Below are positions 33,118 through 41,781 of a stretch of 64,000 nt of DNA, piece by piece. The stretch is taken from assembly GCF_009729545.1 (NCBI RefSeq), contig NZ_WFIY01000004.1, positions 470,001 to 534,000 on the forward strand. Reading direction: 5' to 3'. The notes beneath the pieces are model-generated. The model was not told the DNA's origin. It did not search any database and worked only from the letters and a program-made list of their open reading frames with translations. Source of the stretch: Acidianus infernus. GTDB taxonomy: Archaea; Thermoproteota; Thermoprotei_A; Sulfolobales; Sulfolobaceae. The number at the start of each line of letters is the position of its first letter. The stretch's first letter is position 1. The position numbers were made by a program, and so were the translations under genes.

Positions 33118-34080
33118 ATGAAAATTCCCATAAATGAGTTAAAGGAAATCATTATTCATATACTAGATAAGCGAGGAGTTGAAGACTCGAGTGTAATAGC
33201 TGAACATTTTATAGAGGCTGAATTAAGGGGGCATTCTTCTCACGGTGTACAAAGAGTAATTCCTCTAGTTAAAGGTATAGAATTAGGAACTATAGAAAGG
33301 AAGTTAAATTACAAAATATTGAAATCTACTTCTTCTTCTCTACTGATAGATGCTAGAAGGAGTATTGGGATTGTGCTGTGGAATAAAATAATTAACGAAC
33401 TGGAGTTTAAAGAACCTATAAGTATCGTGGCCGTAAGGAATGCTTCTCACATAGGTTTCCTTGGTTATTATACTAGAAAATTAGCTGAAAAAGGTTATTC
33501 AGCAATAATGTTTGGAAACGCAGAGCCAGCGGTAGTTTTTCCTGGGAAAGCTGAAAAGCTACTTTCAACAACTCCTTTAAGTATATCAATTCCTTCTAAC
33601 CCACCAGTTGTCTTAGACATGGCCTTATCCCTAACTGCAAGAGGTAAAATAATAGAGGCACAAAGAAAAGGAGAAAAAATTCCTTATGGAGTCGCAGTAA
33701 ATGAGAGAGGAGAAATAACAACTGACCCTACAGAGGCTTTAAAAGGAGGTTTACTACCTTTAGGTGGAGTAAAAGGATTCTATTTAATGTTAACGCTAGA
33801 ACTCCTTACCTCATTCTTAACAGGAAGTGCTGTAGGTCCTGAGGTTAAAGGAGTATTAAATACTGAAAATCCTCCAAATAAGGGCGAAGTACTAATAGTT
33901 ATTAACCCTAAATTTACTGAGGAGGAAAATCACGGAATAGAATTGATGAGAAAAATTCTGGGTTCATTGCCCGGCGATAGAGGTGATAAATTATTAAAAA
34001 GTAGCGGAAATGAAATTAACATTGATGAAAAATTATTTAATACTCTTAATGAAATGGCTAAGAAGAATCCTTATTTTTAA
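33118..34080 (+). CDS. LDH2-family malate/L-lactate/sulfolactate dehydrogenase
   Basis: 320 residues, not related to classical Rossmann lactate dehydrogenases. Marks of the YlbC/ComC/MDH type-2 family are EAELRGHSSHGVQR (catalytic His region, about 39-52), VRNASHIGFLGYY, the TTPLSISIPSN block and GGLLPLGGVKGF for NADP-type cofactor binding. It oxidises malate, sulfolactate, ureidoglycolate or a similar 2-hydroxy acid. Sulfolobales substrate unknown. A TATA-like cttataaaa lies about 26 nt before the ATG. It converges on the MFS gene with 23 nt overlap. Confidence 0.85.
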   Translation: MKIPINELKEIIIHILDKRGVEDSSVIAEHFIEAELRGHSSHGVQRVIPLVKGIELGTIERKLNYKILKSTSSSLLIDARRSIGIVLWNKIINELEFKEPISIVAVRNASHIGFLGYYTRKLAEKGYSAIMFGNAEPAVVFPGKAEKLLSTTPLSISIPSNPPVVLDMALSLTARGKIIEAQRKGEKIPYGVAVNERGEITTDPTEALKGGLLPLGGVKGFYLMLTLELLTSFLTGSAVGPEVKGVLNTENPPNKGEVLIVINPKFTEEENHGIELMRKILGSLPGDRGDKLLKSSGNEINIDEKLFNTLNEMAKKNPYF

Positions 34081-35224
34081 TTTCTCTTTGTTTAATGAAA
34101 AATAAGGAGAAGAAAACTAGAACTACAATAGTTAATACTAGAAAAGATAATCTTATCCCTATTAAGCTTACAATTCCTCCCATTATTATTGGAACTATTC
34201 CACCTAAGCCCATGAGTATTCCAGTAAAGTAACTATTTGCTGCACTTCTTTCTTCATCTTTAAAGTTCCTCCTAATGATTACCAATGAAGACGGATAAGT
34301 CAAACCGTGAGGTATGCCTAAAATAAGTAGGGAAATAATATAAAGAATAACGTTGAAAGAGATGAAAGCTAGAAACAGTCCTATAACACTGAGAGCTACG
34401 TTTAAGAGTATTATCCTAAATACGTTACGTGGAGCTCTTAAGGTGAATAAGACCCTACCTATAAACGATGTTAAAAAATAGAGAGTAAACAAAAACGTCG
34501 CCATAGAATAGCTGGCATTAAAATATTCTATAGCGTATATTCCGCCAAAAACTTCTATAAATGCAAAAGGAATATCGTACATCAAATTGTTAAAGAACGG
34601 AGCGAGGAATCTAGGAGAGAATAAAATTTCTCTAGCCTTAGCACTTATTTCTCTCCTTTCATGAGATTCTGGGTATCTAACCTTTAATGAAATAAATAAA
34701 ACTAGAAAAGCTAAAAAGGAAAAGAATAGAAATGCTTCCCTTAAACTAAATCTTTGAAGTATTAAAGATTCTAGCCCTGGGCTTATTATTAAGGAAAGAC
34801 TTAACGCCGTAGTATATAATGCTAACATTCTCTCGCTCATTTTTCTATCGTCTAATGATCCTGATAACGTAATAATATTAGGAAACAGAATTCCCAATGA
34901 AAACCCTGCTATAAAAGATAAGATAAAGACTAAAATACAGTTAGCAACGAAAAATAATGGAAAAACTACTGCATAAGTAGCTGAGGATATTAAAAATAAT
35001 TCTCTCCTCCTTAAGTTATCTAACCTTGAGTTAACAAAAAAGCTTGAAATAAAAGATGATATTGAAAGAATTGATGAAAGTACTCCAATTAAAACTGAGG
35101 AGAAATGAAAGATATAAGCGGAAATTAGCGGAATAGTTGTAATTAACATATTGTTTGAGGCCCTAATAGCAAAAGTTAGAGTAAAAATCACTGTAGCTAG
35201 GTATATAAATTCATTTTTGGGCAT
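34058..35224 (-). CDS. MFS transporter (12 TM)
   Basis: 388 residues with twelve hydrophobic helices in two groups of six. The loop between helices 2 and 3 (NSRLDNLRRRELFLIS) matches the MFS motif A region. Export of small molecules is the usual role of this kind of single MFS protein. Its ATG lies 14 nt inside the end of the MarR-type gene, so it is translated together with it and is likely under its control. Substrate not known. Confidence 0.8.
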   Translation of the reverse strand: MPKNEFIYLATVIFTLTFAIRASNNMLITTIPLISAYIFHFSSVLIGVLSSILSISSFISSFFVNSRLDNLRRRELFLISSATYAVVFPLFFVANCILVFILSFIAGFSLGILFPNIITLSGSLDDRKMSERMLALYTTALSLSLIISPGLESLILQRFSLREAFLFFSFLAFLVLFISLKVRYPESHERREISAKAREILFSPRFLAPFFNNLMYDIPFAFIEVFGGIYAIEYFNASYSMATFLFTLYFLTSFIGRVLFTLRAPRNVFRIILLNVALSVIGLFLAFISFNVILYIISLLILGIPHGLTYPSSLVIIRRNFKDEERSAANSYFTGILMGLGGIVPIIMGGIVSLIGIRLSFLVLTIVVLVFFSLFFIKQREIKNKDSS

Positions 35225-35642
35225 TGCTTGCTTTCTCCTTTAAAGATACTTCTTCTATGACTATCTGGAAGAATTTTATAATGTTACCTTCAGATCTTGA
35301 TAGAATGTCATTTATTAAATTCTTATACGCTTGTCTAACGTTCTCAAGTTCTTCAAACCCTTTTTGAGTTATTTTAACTAAAACAACTCTCCTATCTTTT
35401 TCATCTCTACTTCTGGTTATCATTCCTTCACTTTCTAATCTATCAAGAATTTCAACCATTGTTGATTTATTCACTCCTACAAATTCTGCCAAGCTACTAA
35501 CGTTCTTTTCTCCACTCTTTAAAAAATACAGAGTGGAAACTTCAGTATAGGAAAGCCCTCTCTTTTCAGCTTCCTTTTGTAATAGCTCTCTCAGCTTTCT
35601 GTTCCCCTTGAGTATTATTTCCCAATCTTCCAACTCTACCAC
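35211..35642 (-). CDS. MarR-family transcriptional regulator
   Basis: 143 residues. The winged helix runs from about 28 to 100: SSLAEFVGVNKSTMVEILDRLESEG is the recognition region and TRSRDEKDRRVVLVKIT the wing with the conserved DxRxxxV pattern. Flanking helices form the dimer interface. The gene overlaps the upstream MFS gene by 77 nt and the downstream MFS gene by 14 nt; it probably represses this efflux operon until a ligand binds. The long upstream overlap makes the exact start uncertain; the first 24 residues could be shorter. Confidence 0.85.
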   Translation of the reverse strand: MVELEDWEIILKGNRKLRELLQKEAEKRGLSYTEVSTLYFLKSGEKNVSSLAEFVGVNKSTMVEILDRLESEGMITRSRDEKDRRVVLVKITQKGFEELENVRQAYKNLINDILSRSEGNIIKFFQIVIEEVSLKEKASNAQK

Positions 35643-37242
35643 TCTCTCTAAATGCGGAAATTAATGCTGACATGAAAAGTAATCCGGCGGAAATATAAAG
35701 TGTTAACCTTAGTGAACTCATAAACGAAGGGGCAATAGTCTCCACGAAGAATTGGGGATTATCAATCTTTACTGCTATCGAATGCTGAAGAGACGAGGAA
35801 AATGCTGATAAAGGATCATAACCTAATAGTACAGAGAATATTACAACCGAGGCAGGGATATTTGCGTTAACGTGAATTCCATATGAGGATAATGCAGAAG
35901 ATATTGAGGAATCCAAACTTCCTGTCATTGCTGAAATTAATATGCTAAAGTAAAATACTACGCTGAAAGCTGAGGCAGTATTTTGAAGAGCTGCCCTCAT
36001 TCCGGATGCAGAACCTCTTTTATTAATGGGTACTGAAGCCATCATATCTGCAGTGTTAGGGGCAGTAAATAATCCCATCCCTGCACCTTGAATAAAAGTT
36101 ATTGCAAAGAATTCGTATAAGTTAAAATTGTAAGGTAATAATGTCAGTAAGAGGAAACCTATACCGCTAATTGTTAAACCAATGCTTGTAAGTATTTTTC
36201 CTCCATATTTATCTGAGAGTATTCCACTAATTGGACCAAACACTGCAAATCCTAAAACATTAGGTATTAAATAGATTCCAGCCCAAAACGGAGTGTCGCA
36301 GTAAGGCACTCCATGTAAAGGCAACCAAATACCTTGTAATAAGACTAGGAGCATTAATAGAATTCCTTGTCTAGCCAATGATGCTATCATGTTAGCAGTA
36401 TTAGAAGTAGAGAAATCTTTATTCTTAAACAAGGAAAGGTCAAACATAGGATCTTTAACTTTTCTCTCCACAAAGACAAAAGAACTTATTAGCCCAATTG
36501 AAACCACTATTCCAGCAATAACCCAAGGATTGCCCCAGCCTAGAGGTTGATTATTATAAGGTAAAAGTCCGTAAGTCACTGAAATTAGAAGAATCGTAAT
36601 ACCTAGTGCAAATAATGTATTTCCAACTACGTCTATTGATCTTCTTATAGGTTTTTGAACATCCTTAAGAGTTAATGCTGACCAAATAGTTCCTATAATT
36701 CCTACAACGGCGCTGAAAACGAAGATGTACCTCCAATTATAAATTGATAAAACACCGCCTATTATTAGACCTGCTACTCCTCCAATTAATCCTGCAACTT
36801 GATTTAATCCTAAAGCCTTTCCTAGCTCATTCCTATCAAAGTAGTCAGTAAGCACAGCAGTACTGTTTACCATTAATAATCCACCTCCTACTCCCTGCAG
36901 TAATCTAAAGATTATCATTTCCAGTACTCCTAAATTGCCAGTAGAAGTAATAGACGCCAATAGCGCGGAAGCTATTGCGAATATTAGAAAACCTATTGTA
37001 TAAAACCTTGCTCTACCTTTTAAGTCAGAAATTCTTCCAAAGGTAACTACTAGCGACGCAGTAACAACCATATAACCCAAGATAACCCAAATTAAGTATC
37101 CTAAAGAGTCCGGACTTGTTGGATTAAAGTTCAAGCCTTTAAATATAGCAGGTAAGGCGATTATTATCATATTATAATTGGCAAAAGCCATGAAAATTCC
37201 TATGCTCGTATTAGTTAAAGCTAATATTTTCTTCCTCTCCAT
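35566..37242 (-). CDS. MFS multidrug efflux transporter, DHA2 (EmrB/QacA) family, 14 TM
   Basis: 558 residues with fourteen membrane helices, longer than the 12-TM MFS proteins. The motif-A loop is FGRISDLKGRARFY and motif C-like glycine-rich helix LNQVAGLIGGVAGLIIGG is present, as in drug:proton antiporters of the DHA2 group. It leads an operon with a MarR regulator and a second MFS protein. The C-terminal tail (RLGNNTQGEQKAERAITKGS) is encoded within the 77 nt that also encode the start of MarR. Confidence 0.87.
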   Translation of the reverse strand: MERKKILALTNTSIGIFMAFANYNMIIIALPAIFKGLNFNPTSPDSLGYLIWVILGYMVVTASLVVTFGRISDLKGRARFYTIGFLIFAIASALLASITSTGNLGVLEMIIFRLLQGVGGGLLMVNSTAVLTDYFDRNELGKALGLNQVAGLIGGVAGLIIGGVLSIYNWRYIFVFSAVVGIIGTIWSALTLKDVQKPIRRSIDVVGNTLFALGITILLISVTYGLLPYNNQPLGWGNPWVIAGIVVSIGLISSFVFVERKVKDPMFDLSLFKNKDFSTSNTANMIASLARQGILLMLLVLLQGIWLPLHGVPYCDTPFWAGIYLIPNVLGFAVFGPISGILSDKYGGKILTSIGLTISGIGFLLLTLLPYNFNLYEFFAITFIQGAGMGLFTAPNTADMMASVPINKRGSASGMRAALQNTASAFSVVFYFSILISAMTGSLDSSISSALSSYGIHVNANIPASVVIFSVLLGYDPLSAFSSSLQHSIAVKIDNPQFFVETIAPSFMSSLRLTLYISAGLLFMSALISAFRESGRVGRLGNNTQGEQKAERAITKGS

Positions 37243-37338
37243 TTTGGTTCGGATACAAACTTTTTGACATCTAACTAATAAATCTTACCACCAAAGATTT
37301 TCATAAAATATTTAACCTTATTCTGCCTAAACTGAGTT

Positions 37339-38226
37339 GTGATTTGCATACAGTATCTCTTATTACCACTAGTTTATTTTGTTACAATATTTTTAATGAT
37401 AAAACTTGGTTATGGTGGTTTGGCTGAAATAGTTAAATACGAGAAAAGAAAAGTTGTTATTAATCCTATAAGTAAGATAATATTTGAGATAGGATTATTT
37501 GTATTTTTAACCAGAGGATTTTATACAATTTTTAGCTTAAATAACGTAGAGCTGTTATTTGCTTTCCCTCTTTTGTTGCTTTCTGCAATCTTTTTAGTTT
37601 TAAGGAATAAAATTAAATGCTTGGCTTACTATGTAGGAGCATATTTGCTTATTACAGCATGGGTGGAGATTAATTCGTTCTATAGCTATGGAAGTACAAT
37701 CTACACTTGGTCATGTGAAATTGCAAGAATTTTTGGATATTCTACTATAGTAACTTATTCTTCCCTGTTTCATGGTATTTTGTTTTCTCTATATTCGCCG
37801 ACGTTATATATAACGCTTTTAGGCTTTGTTTTTATTTCAACTACTAATACGTCAGAAGTAATTAGAGCTTTTTCTGAACTTAGAATACCGCTAGCAATAA
37901 CATTAATATTTTCAGTTTTTGTAAAAGTAATTCCTCAAGCCTTACGAAATATGGAGACCTCATATAAAATGACCATATTAAGGGGGTTAGGTTACGGAAA
38001 ACCGTTCCCAATTAGGCTATTTTACCAACTTTACGGCCTAATGACCGTAATTCTGCCAGTTTTTGTATACATAGTTAAAGGTTCTAGAAACTTAGCAATA
38101 GCCTTAGAAACAAGGGGGTATATGAGTAAGAAAAATAGGACTTCTTTAGTAAAAATAGGTTTTCATTTAATAGACTATTTGTTACTTTTCATTTCAATAA
38201 TATTATTCTATATTTCCTTCTCGTGA
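37339..38226 (+). CDS. EcfT-type transmembrane component of an ECF transporter
   Basis: 295 residues with about six hydrophobic helices and, in the long cytoplasmic part, the two coupling motifs of EcfT/CbiQ: ILRGLGYGKP and ALETRGYM (A-x-x-x-R-G). These contact the two ATPases. No EcfA ATPase nor S-component gene is adjacent, so it must share them with genes elsewhere, as in group II ECF systems. Substrate (a vitamin or metal) depends on the missing S unit. The start GTG/ATG choice is uncertain: GTG at 37339 gives MICIQYLL. Confidence 0.72.
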   Translation: MICIQYLLLPLVYFVTIFLMIKLGYGGLAEIVKYEKRKVVINPISKIIFEIGLFVFLTRGFYTIFSLNNVELLFAFPLLLLSAIFLVLRNKIKCLAYYVGAYLLITAWVEINSFYSYGSTIYTWSCEIARIFGYSTIVTYSSLFHGILFSLYSPTLYITLLGFVFISTTNTSEVIRAFSELRIPLAITLIFSVFVKVIPQALRNMETSYKMTILRGLGYGKPFPIRLFYQLYGLMTVILPVFVYIVKGSRNLAIALETRGYMSKKNRTSLVKIGFHLIDYLLLFISIILFYISFS

Positions 38227-38269
38227 ATTAATCGTTTAAACTTTGAATATAATATTTCACAGACCTTAA

Positions 38270-39133
38270 ATGATAACCGTAGAAGAAATTTACGGAGAAG
38301 ATAGCTGGTTTACTTACTTCGTAAGAGGAAATGAAGTAGTTCATGTATCGCAAATTGGAGGAGCAAGAAAAGTAGGATCAATTTCATTAGGAAATAGATC
38401 TGTAGTAATATGGGAAGTTCCAGAAAATGAAATAACGAATGGATATTATGTGAATTATAATCCTAAACCTAGGCTATTCAGATTTACAAGACCTAACATT
38501 TTAGGAAGGGATTTAACGTTTGACTTAATGTTAAGCAAAACTTTAACTCCCTCACCTTTATTACAGCTAAGACCCAGATTATTTGGAATCGAAAGAATGC
38601 CATTATTTACCTTTAGGAGAATTGCTCCGCTTGAGGAGGAAATAAAGAGTAGTGTTCAAAAGTTAAGATTAAGGTTACCCATTATTAATACCGTAGAAGC
38701 TGAAGTTGACGCTATGCTAAGGCCTATACCACAGGAGAGAGTTAGGGTTCTAAATTCTTACAGTGAAGAAATATACTCGCAATGGGTTCTGACTAAGGTA
38801 ATAGAGGCAATAATAGAAATGGGAGGAAAATTGATTGACTCATTTGTACTTAGCATTGATTCAAAAATTGTAGAAATATTATATCATCCTAATCCAGGGA
38901 TAGATATTCACGTTCTAGTATCAGATAAAAGAGAATATATAAACATAAATAATATTCAGAATTATAAGAATAAGGAAGTTTTACAAATAGATACTGGAGT
39001 AAGGACAGTAGGAAAGGTAGGGATTACAGTAAGCTTTGAAGGTAATGCGCAATTCGTTTTAACTCCTAGGAACTTGGAAGAAATAAAGAAGTTTAAAGAA
39101 GAAGTTCGCAATGAAATTAGGAAAAAATTATGA
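38270..39133 (+). CDS. Protein of unknown function, 287 residues
   Basis: No signal peptide or membrane helix. The chain appears to be all-beta in its first 120 residues and alternating later; there is a charged helix at the end (EEIKKFKEEVRNEIRKKL). Residues 100-135 are rich in Arg/Pro (PRLFGIERMPLFTFRR). I do not recognise a family. It follows the ecfT gene by 43 nt and may have its own promoter. Its last 6 nt overlap a convergent gene. Confidence 0.65.
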   Translation: MITVEEIYGEDSWFTYFVRGNEVVHVSQIGGARKVGSISLGNRSVVIWEVPENEITNGYYVNYNPKPRLFRFTRPNILGRDLTFDLMLSKTLTPSPLLQLRPRLFGIERMPLFTFRRIAPLEEEIKSSVQKLRLRLPIINTVEAEVDAMLRPIPQERVRVLNSYSEEIYSQWVLTKVIEAIIEMGGKLIDSFVLSIDSKIVEILYHPNPGIDIHVLVSDKREYININNIQNYKNKEVLQIDTGVRTVGKVGITVSFEGNAQFVLTPRNLEEIKKFKEEVRNEIRKKL

Positions 39134-39454
39134 ACTAATAATAGGCATTTCTAAAGGAAAGCTTGGTAGTTTTTCATTACCCTTAATTTCCCATATTTCA
39201 AAATTATCTAATTTACCAACCTCTAGAGGTTTTCTCAATAATCTAACGTCCTTTAAAGGTACTTGTAATTTAATTTTGTTCCTCCAAAATATTATTTTAT
39301 TTCTTTTTAATTCTCCTTCATATTTTCTTGATTTAAAAGTGGAAAAATCGTATATGACTACAATAAATTTATTTTTATTAATATAAATCCGTTCAATTTC
39401 ATCTCTCGTGATAGGAAATATATTAGAAACAACTTCTGCAAGATTTAATTGCAT
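39128..39454 (-). CDS. Small protein of unknown function, 108 residues
   Basis: Soluble, with alternating strands (KNKFIVVIYDFSTFK, KYEGELKRNKIIFWRN) that suggest a small beta fold. Opposite-strand open frames exist across the same bases, but this one has the more protein-like composition and an ATG at 39454. Family unknown. A further 47-residue frame on the same strand begins upstream. Confidence 0.5.
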   Translation of the reverse strand: MQLNLAEVVSNIFPITRDEIERIYINKNKFIVVIYDFSTFKSRKYEGELKRNKIIFWRNKIKLQVPLKDVRLLRKPLEVGKLDNFEIWEIKGNEKLPSFPLEMPIISS

Positions 39455-39497
39455 GACATGATTTTGGTTTAAAAACCAGTCACTTGGCCAAAATAAT

Positions 39498-39641
39498 TTA
39501 GTTCCTCAAGTAGAGTAGTAAATCGAAAGCCATCTCTTTTCTCTTCTTATAGCTTTCATATATCTCCGGAAATTCGTTCTTTAAGTATTCCTCTGGAAGC
39601 TCATCATAAGCAATATCAACTTTCTTTGATAATGCCTTCAT
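39498..39641 (-). CDS. Very small acidic/helical protein (47 residues)
   Basis: Frame from ATG 39641 to TAA 39498, preceded by GGTGAT seven to eleven nt upstream on the minus strand, a good Shine-Dalgarno match for Sulfolobales 16S rRNA. The product is mostly helical and charged (KVDIAYDELPEEYLKNEF, then YESYKKRKEMAFDLLLYLRN). It could be an antitoxin-like small protein, but no partner is evident. The gene is 43 nt upstream of the 108-residue gene. Confidence 0.5.
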   Translation of the reverse strand: MKALSKKVDIAYDELPEEYLKNEFPEIYESYKKRKEMAFDLLLYLRN

Positions 39642-39795
39642 TTATATCACCATATATAATATACTACTGGGTAAATTTAAAGTCATCTACTAATATATAA
39701 ACATAATAAAAATTAGTATATAGTATTTTGACTCGACATAAAAAGTTGCTAGAAATTTAAGGAAAAAATATTACCTTTTATTTGAAGAGTATCAC

Positions 39796-40596
39796 ATGGT
39801 AACTAGATATTGGTTAAGATATTACATAGTATCTTTTGCCTCAATTGCAATTATCGACATTATAGTTTCTTCTATAGTTGTAAGCATACCGTTCTTTTAT
39901 ATCTTTCAAATTATTATGATATTTGGACTTTGGTATTTTATTTCTCCTTTTACAATGATAGCACTCCTAAAGATGAGAAAAGGAGGAGAAGAATTAGTAG
40001 AAGTAGTTGATAAGATTTCCAAAAAATTTGGAGTAAAAACTCCTAGAGTATATATATCTTATGTAGACTTTCCTAATGCTTTAGCTTTTGGCAATATTTT
40101 ATTTAGAGGAATGGCAGTAACTTCGCCTTTATTAGACTTATTAAATGACCAAGAATTAGAAGCAGTAATTGCGCATGAAATTTCACACTTAAAAAATCAC
40201 GACCCAGAAGTACTGATATTGACAATAGTAGGGATTAATTCGGTATACTCATTTTTAATATATTCATTTCCTCCTTATCTGTCAATAATAATTATTTTCT
40301 ACTTTTTTGGTTTATTTCCACTATTTTTTGCTATTCATAGAAGAGTTGAAAAAAGAGCAGACATAACAGCAGTAAAGGAAGACAAAAGTTATGCAATACC
40401 CCTAGAGACTGCACTAATAAAAATAGCATATTTAAGCGATAAGTTACCTTCGTATATATTAAAGAACTTTCCTGAATTACAGATCTTGTTAATGAAATAT
40501 GATATAATTTCGAGCAATTACGGAAATGGAGGTTTATTTAGAACTCATCCATCCCTCAGTGAAAGGTTGCGATATCTCAGTAATTACGAATATTAA
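39796..40596 (+). CDS. HtpX-like M48 membrane metalloprotease (third in window)
   Basis: 266 residues. Two N-terminal membrane helices (12-58), the motif HEISH (IAHEISHLKNHD, about residues 127-138), two further helices (145-180) and the third zinc ligand Glu in RRVEKRADITA. The C-terminal FRTHPSLSERLRYL is the family's HPxxxxRI-type signature. Compared with the HtpX at 3.6 kb it lacks about 60 residues, mainly in the C-terminal part. ATG at 39796; the gene appears monocistronic and converges on the SLOG-domain gene (4-nt overlap). Confidence 0.85.
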   Translation: MVTRYWLRYYIVSFASIAIIDIIVSSIVVSIPFFYIFQIIMIFGLWYFISPFTMIALLKMRKGGEELVEVVDKISKKFGVKTPRVYISYVDFPNALAFGNILFRGMAVTSPLLDLLNDQELEAVIAHEISHLKNHDPEVLILTIVGINSVYSFLIYSFPPYLSIIIIFYFFGLFPLFFAIHRRVEKRADITAVKEDKSYAIPLETALIKIAYLSDKLPSYILKNFPELQILLMKYDIISSNYGNGGLFRTHPSLSERLRYLSNYEY

Positions 40597-41111
40597 CCAA
40601 AATTCATCTTAATTTGAGTTATAGGCTTACAAACTTCCTTTGCTAAATCTTCTGGTGAAGAATAATATTCAACTTTCATTACTTTTCTGTTATCGAGATA
40701 TTCTGGGAAAGCAGTTTTTAGCTTATCAGTAGAAAATCCTGTGTCAGTCAAAACTAAAGCTCTCTTTCCCATTGCATATGCCATGAAAATTTCTATAGTA
40801 GTACCTACTTCACCACCTAATGAAACTAATAAATCAGCCGATCTGACTAGAATTACTGACCTACACCTATATTCACAACCGCTATTTATTCTTATAACGT
40901 CTGGAGGGAGTTCTACATCTTCCCTTTCTTCTGGCAATATAACAACAACCTTAAGCTTCTTTTTTACAGCCTCGTCAACAACAACCTTCATGCCTCCCCA
41001 ATAACCTCCAACTAAGATTGTCGGGTTACATTTGAGGTTTTCGAAGAATTTCCTTATTTTATCCTCTAATTCTTTATTTAGAGAACTATGAACGGCTATT
41101 GCTAATTGCAT
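40593..41111 (-). CDS. SLOG/LOG-like Rossmann protein (TIGR00725-type)
   Basis: 172 residues. The glycine-rich LVGGYWGGMKVVVDEA and SLGGEVGTTIEIFMAY match the SLOG superfamily, which contains cytokinin-activating LOG phosphoribohydrolases and nucleotide sensors; the classical PGGxGTxxE motif of LOG reads here LGGEVGTTIE. Mononucleotide or ADP-ribose binding is likely. It is divergent from the 206-residue gene at 41161. Confidence 0.75.
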   Translation of the reverse strand: MQLAIAVHSSLNKELEDKIRKFFENLKCNPTILVGGYWGGMKVVVDEAVKKKLKVVVILPEEREDVELPPDVIRINSGCEYRCRSVILVRSADLLVSLGGEVGTTIEIFMAYAMGKRALVLTDTGFSTDKLKTAFPEYLDNRKVMKVEYYSSPEDLAKEVCKPITQIKMNFG

Positions 41112-41160
41112 AATATCCAGAAGTTGAATGTTAATAAATTTCTTCCGTAAATTATTATTA

Positions 41161-41781
41161 ATGAACTTATCCTTACAATTCTACATTCAAGGTATCCTTT
41201 TTAAACTATTACAAAAATACTCGAGTTCAAACTGCTTCGTGTACACTGTGAGCACAAATTCACCTTTCAGTTTTAGTGGGATCACCGGCAGGATTAAAAT
41301 TAGAGGAGAATTTAGGAGAAAAATTAAATTGTATTTTTCCTGTGGCTCTATAACTTCTCATGTAGAATACAATTTACCTAAATCAATAGATGAATTATTT
41401 AAAATAACTCAAGAGATAGAAAAAGACGCTGAAGAAAAATTACGTGAGGTTATAAACAATTGCGAGTTAATTTCACTATGTGAAACTATAAGCGGAAAAA
41501 CTAAAGTACACGTGATTAAAGGTAAAACGCTGAACTTAAATGATGAATTAAAAGAAGAAATAAGTTTTGCCTTGTTTAAACATTATGGAGGTAAAAAAGT
41601 ATTTTTTAACCTAAGTGAAGAGGAAGGAATTCACGTAATTAACGTTATTAAAAATGATAAAAATAAAGTGTATATACAGCTTTTCTCTCCTAACCAATGG
41701 AAATTCTGGTACATCAGTGAGGATTACGTCATCGATGAAGACCTTTACGCAGTTATGAAGAAAATTCATAACTCCTCATAA
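41161..41781 (+). CDS. Protein of unknown function, 206 residues
   Basis: The frame is open from a TTA-rich ATG at 41128, but a TATA-like ttaataaattt at about 41130-41140 lies 25 nt before the ATG at 41161 (MNLSLQFYIQGILFKL), which I therefore choose. The product has a coiled stretch (DELFKITQEIEKDAEEKLREVI) and a set of cysteines (CFVY, YFSCGS, NNCELISLCE) but no membrane helix. Family not recognised. The 3' end overlaps treZ by 16 nt, convergent. Confidence 0.6.
   Translation: MNLSLQFYIQGILFKLLQKYSSSNCFVYTVSTNSPFSFSGITGRIKIRGEFRRKIKLYFSCGSITSHVEYNLPKSIDELFKITQEIEKDAEEKLREVINNCELISLCETISGKTKVHVIKGKTLNLNDELKEEISFALFKHYGGKKVFFNLSEEEGIHVINVIKNDKNKVYIQLFSPNQWKFWYISEDYVIDEDLYAVMKKIHNSS

Noticed and set aside
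34058..34080. Frameshift at the end of the LDH2-type gene
   Set aside because: The overlap with the MFS gene is convergent and both products have ordinary length; no lesion is needed to explain it.
39111..39386. Plus-strand open frame opposite the 108-residue gene
   Set aside because: Composition is hydrophobic and Leu/Phe-rich as in antisense shadows, and it would overlap the end of the 287-residue gene.
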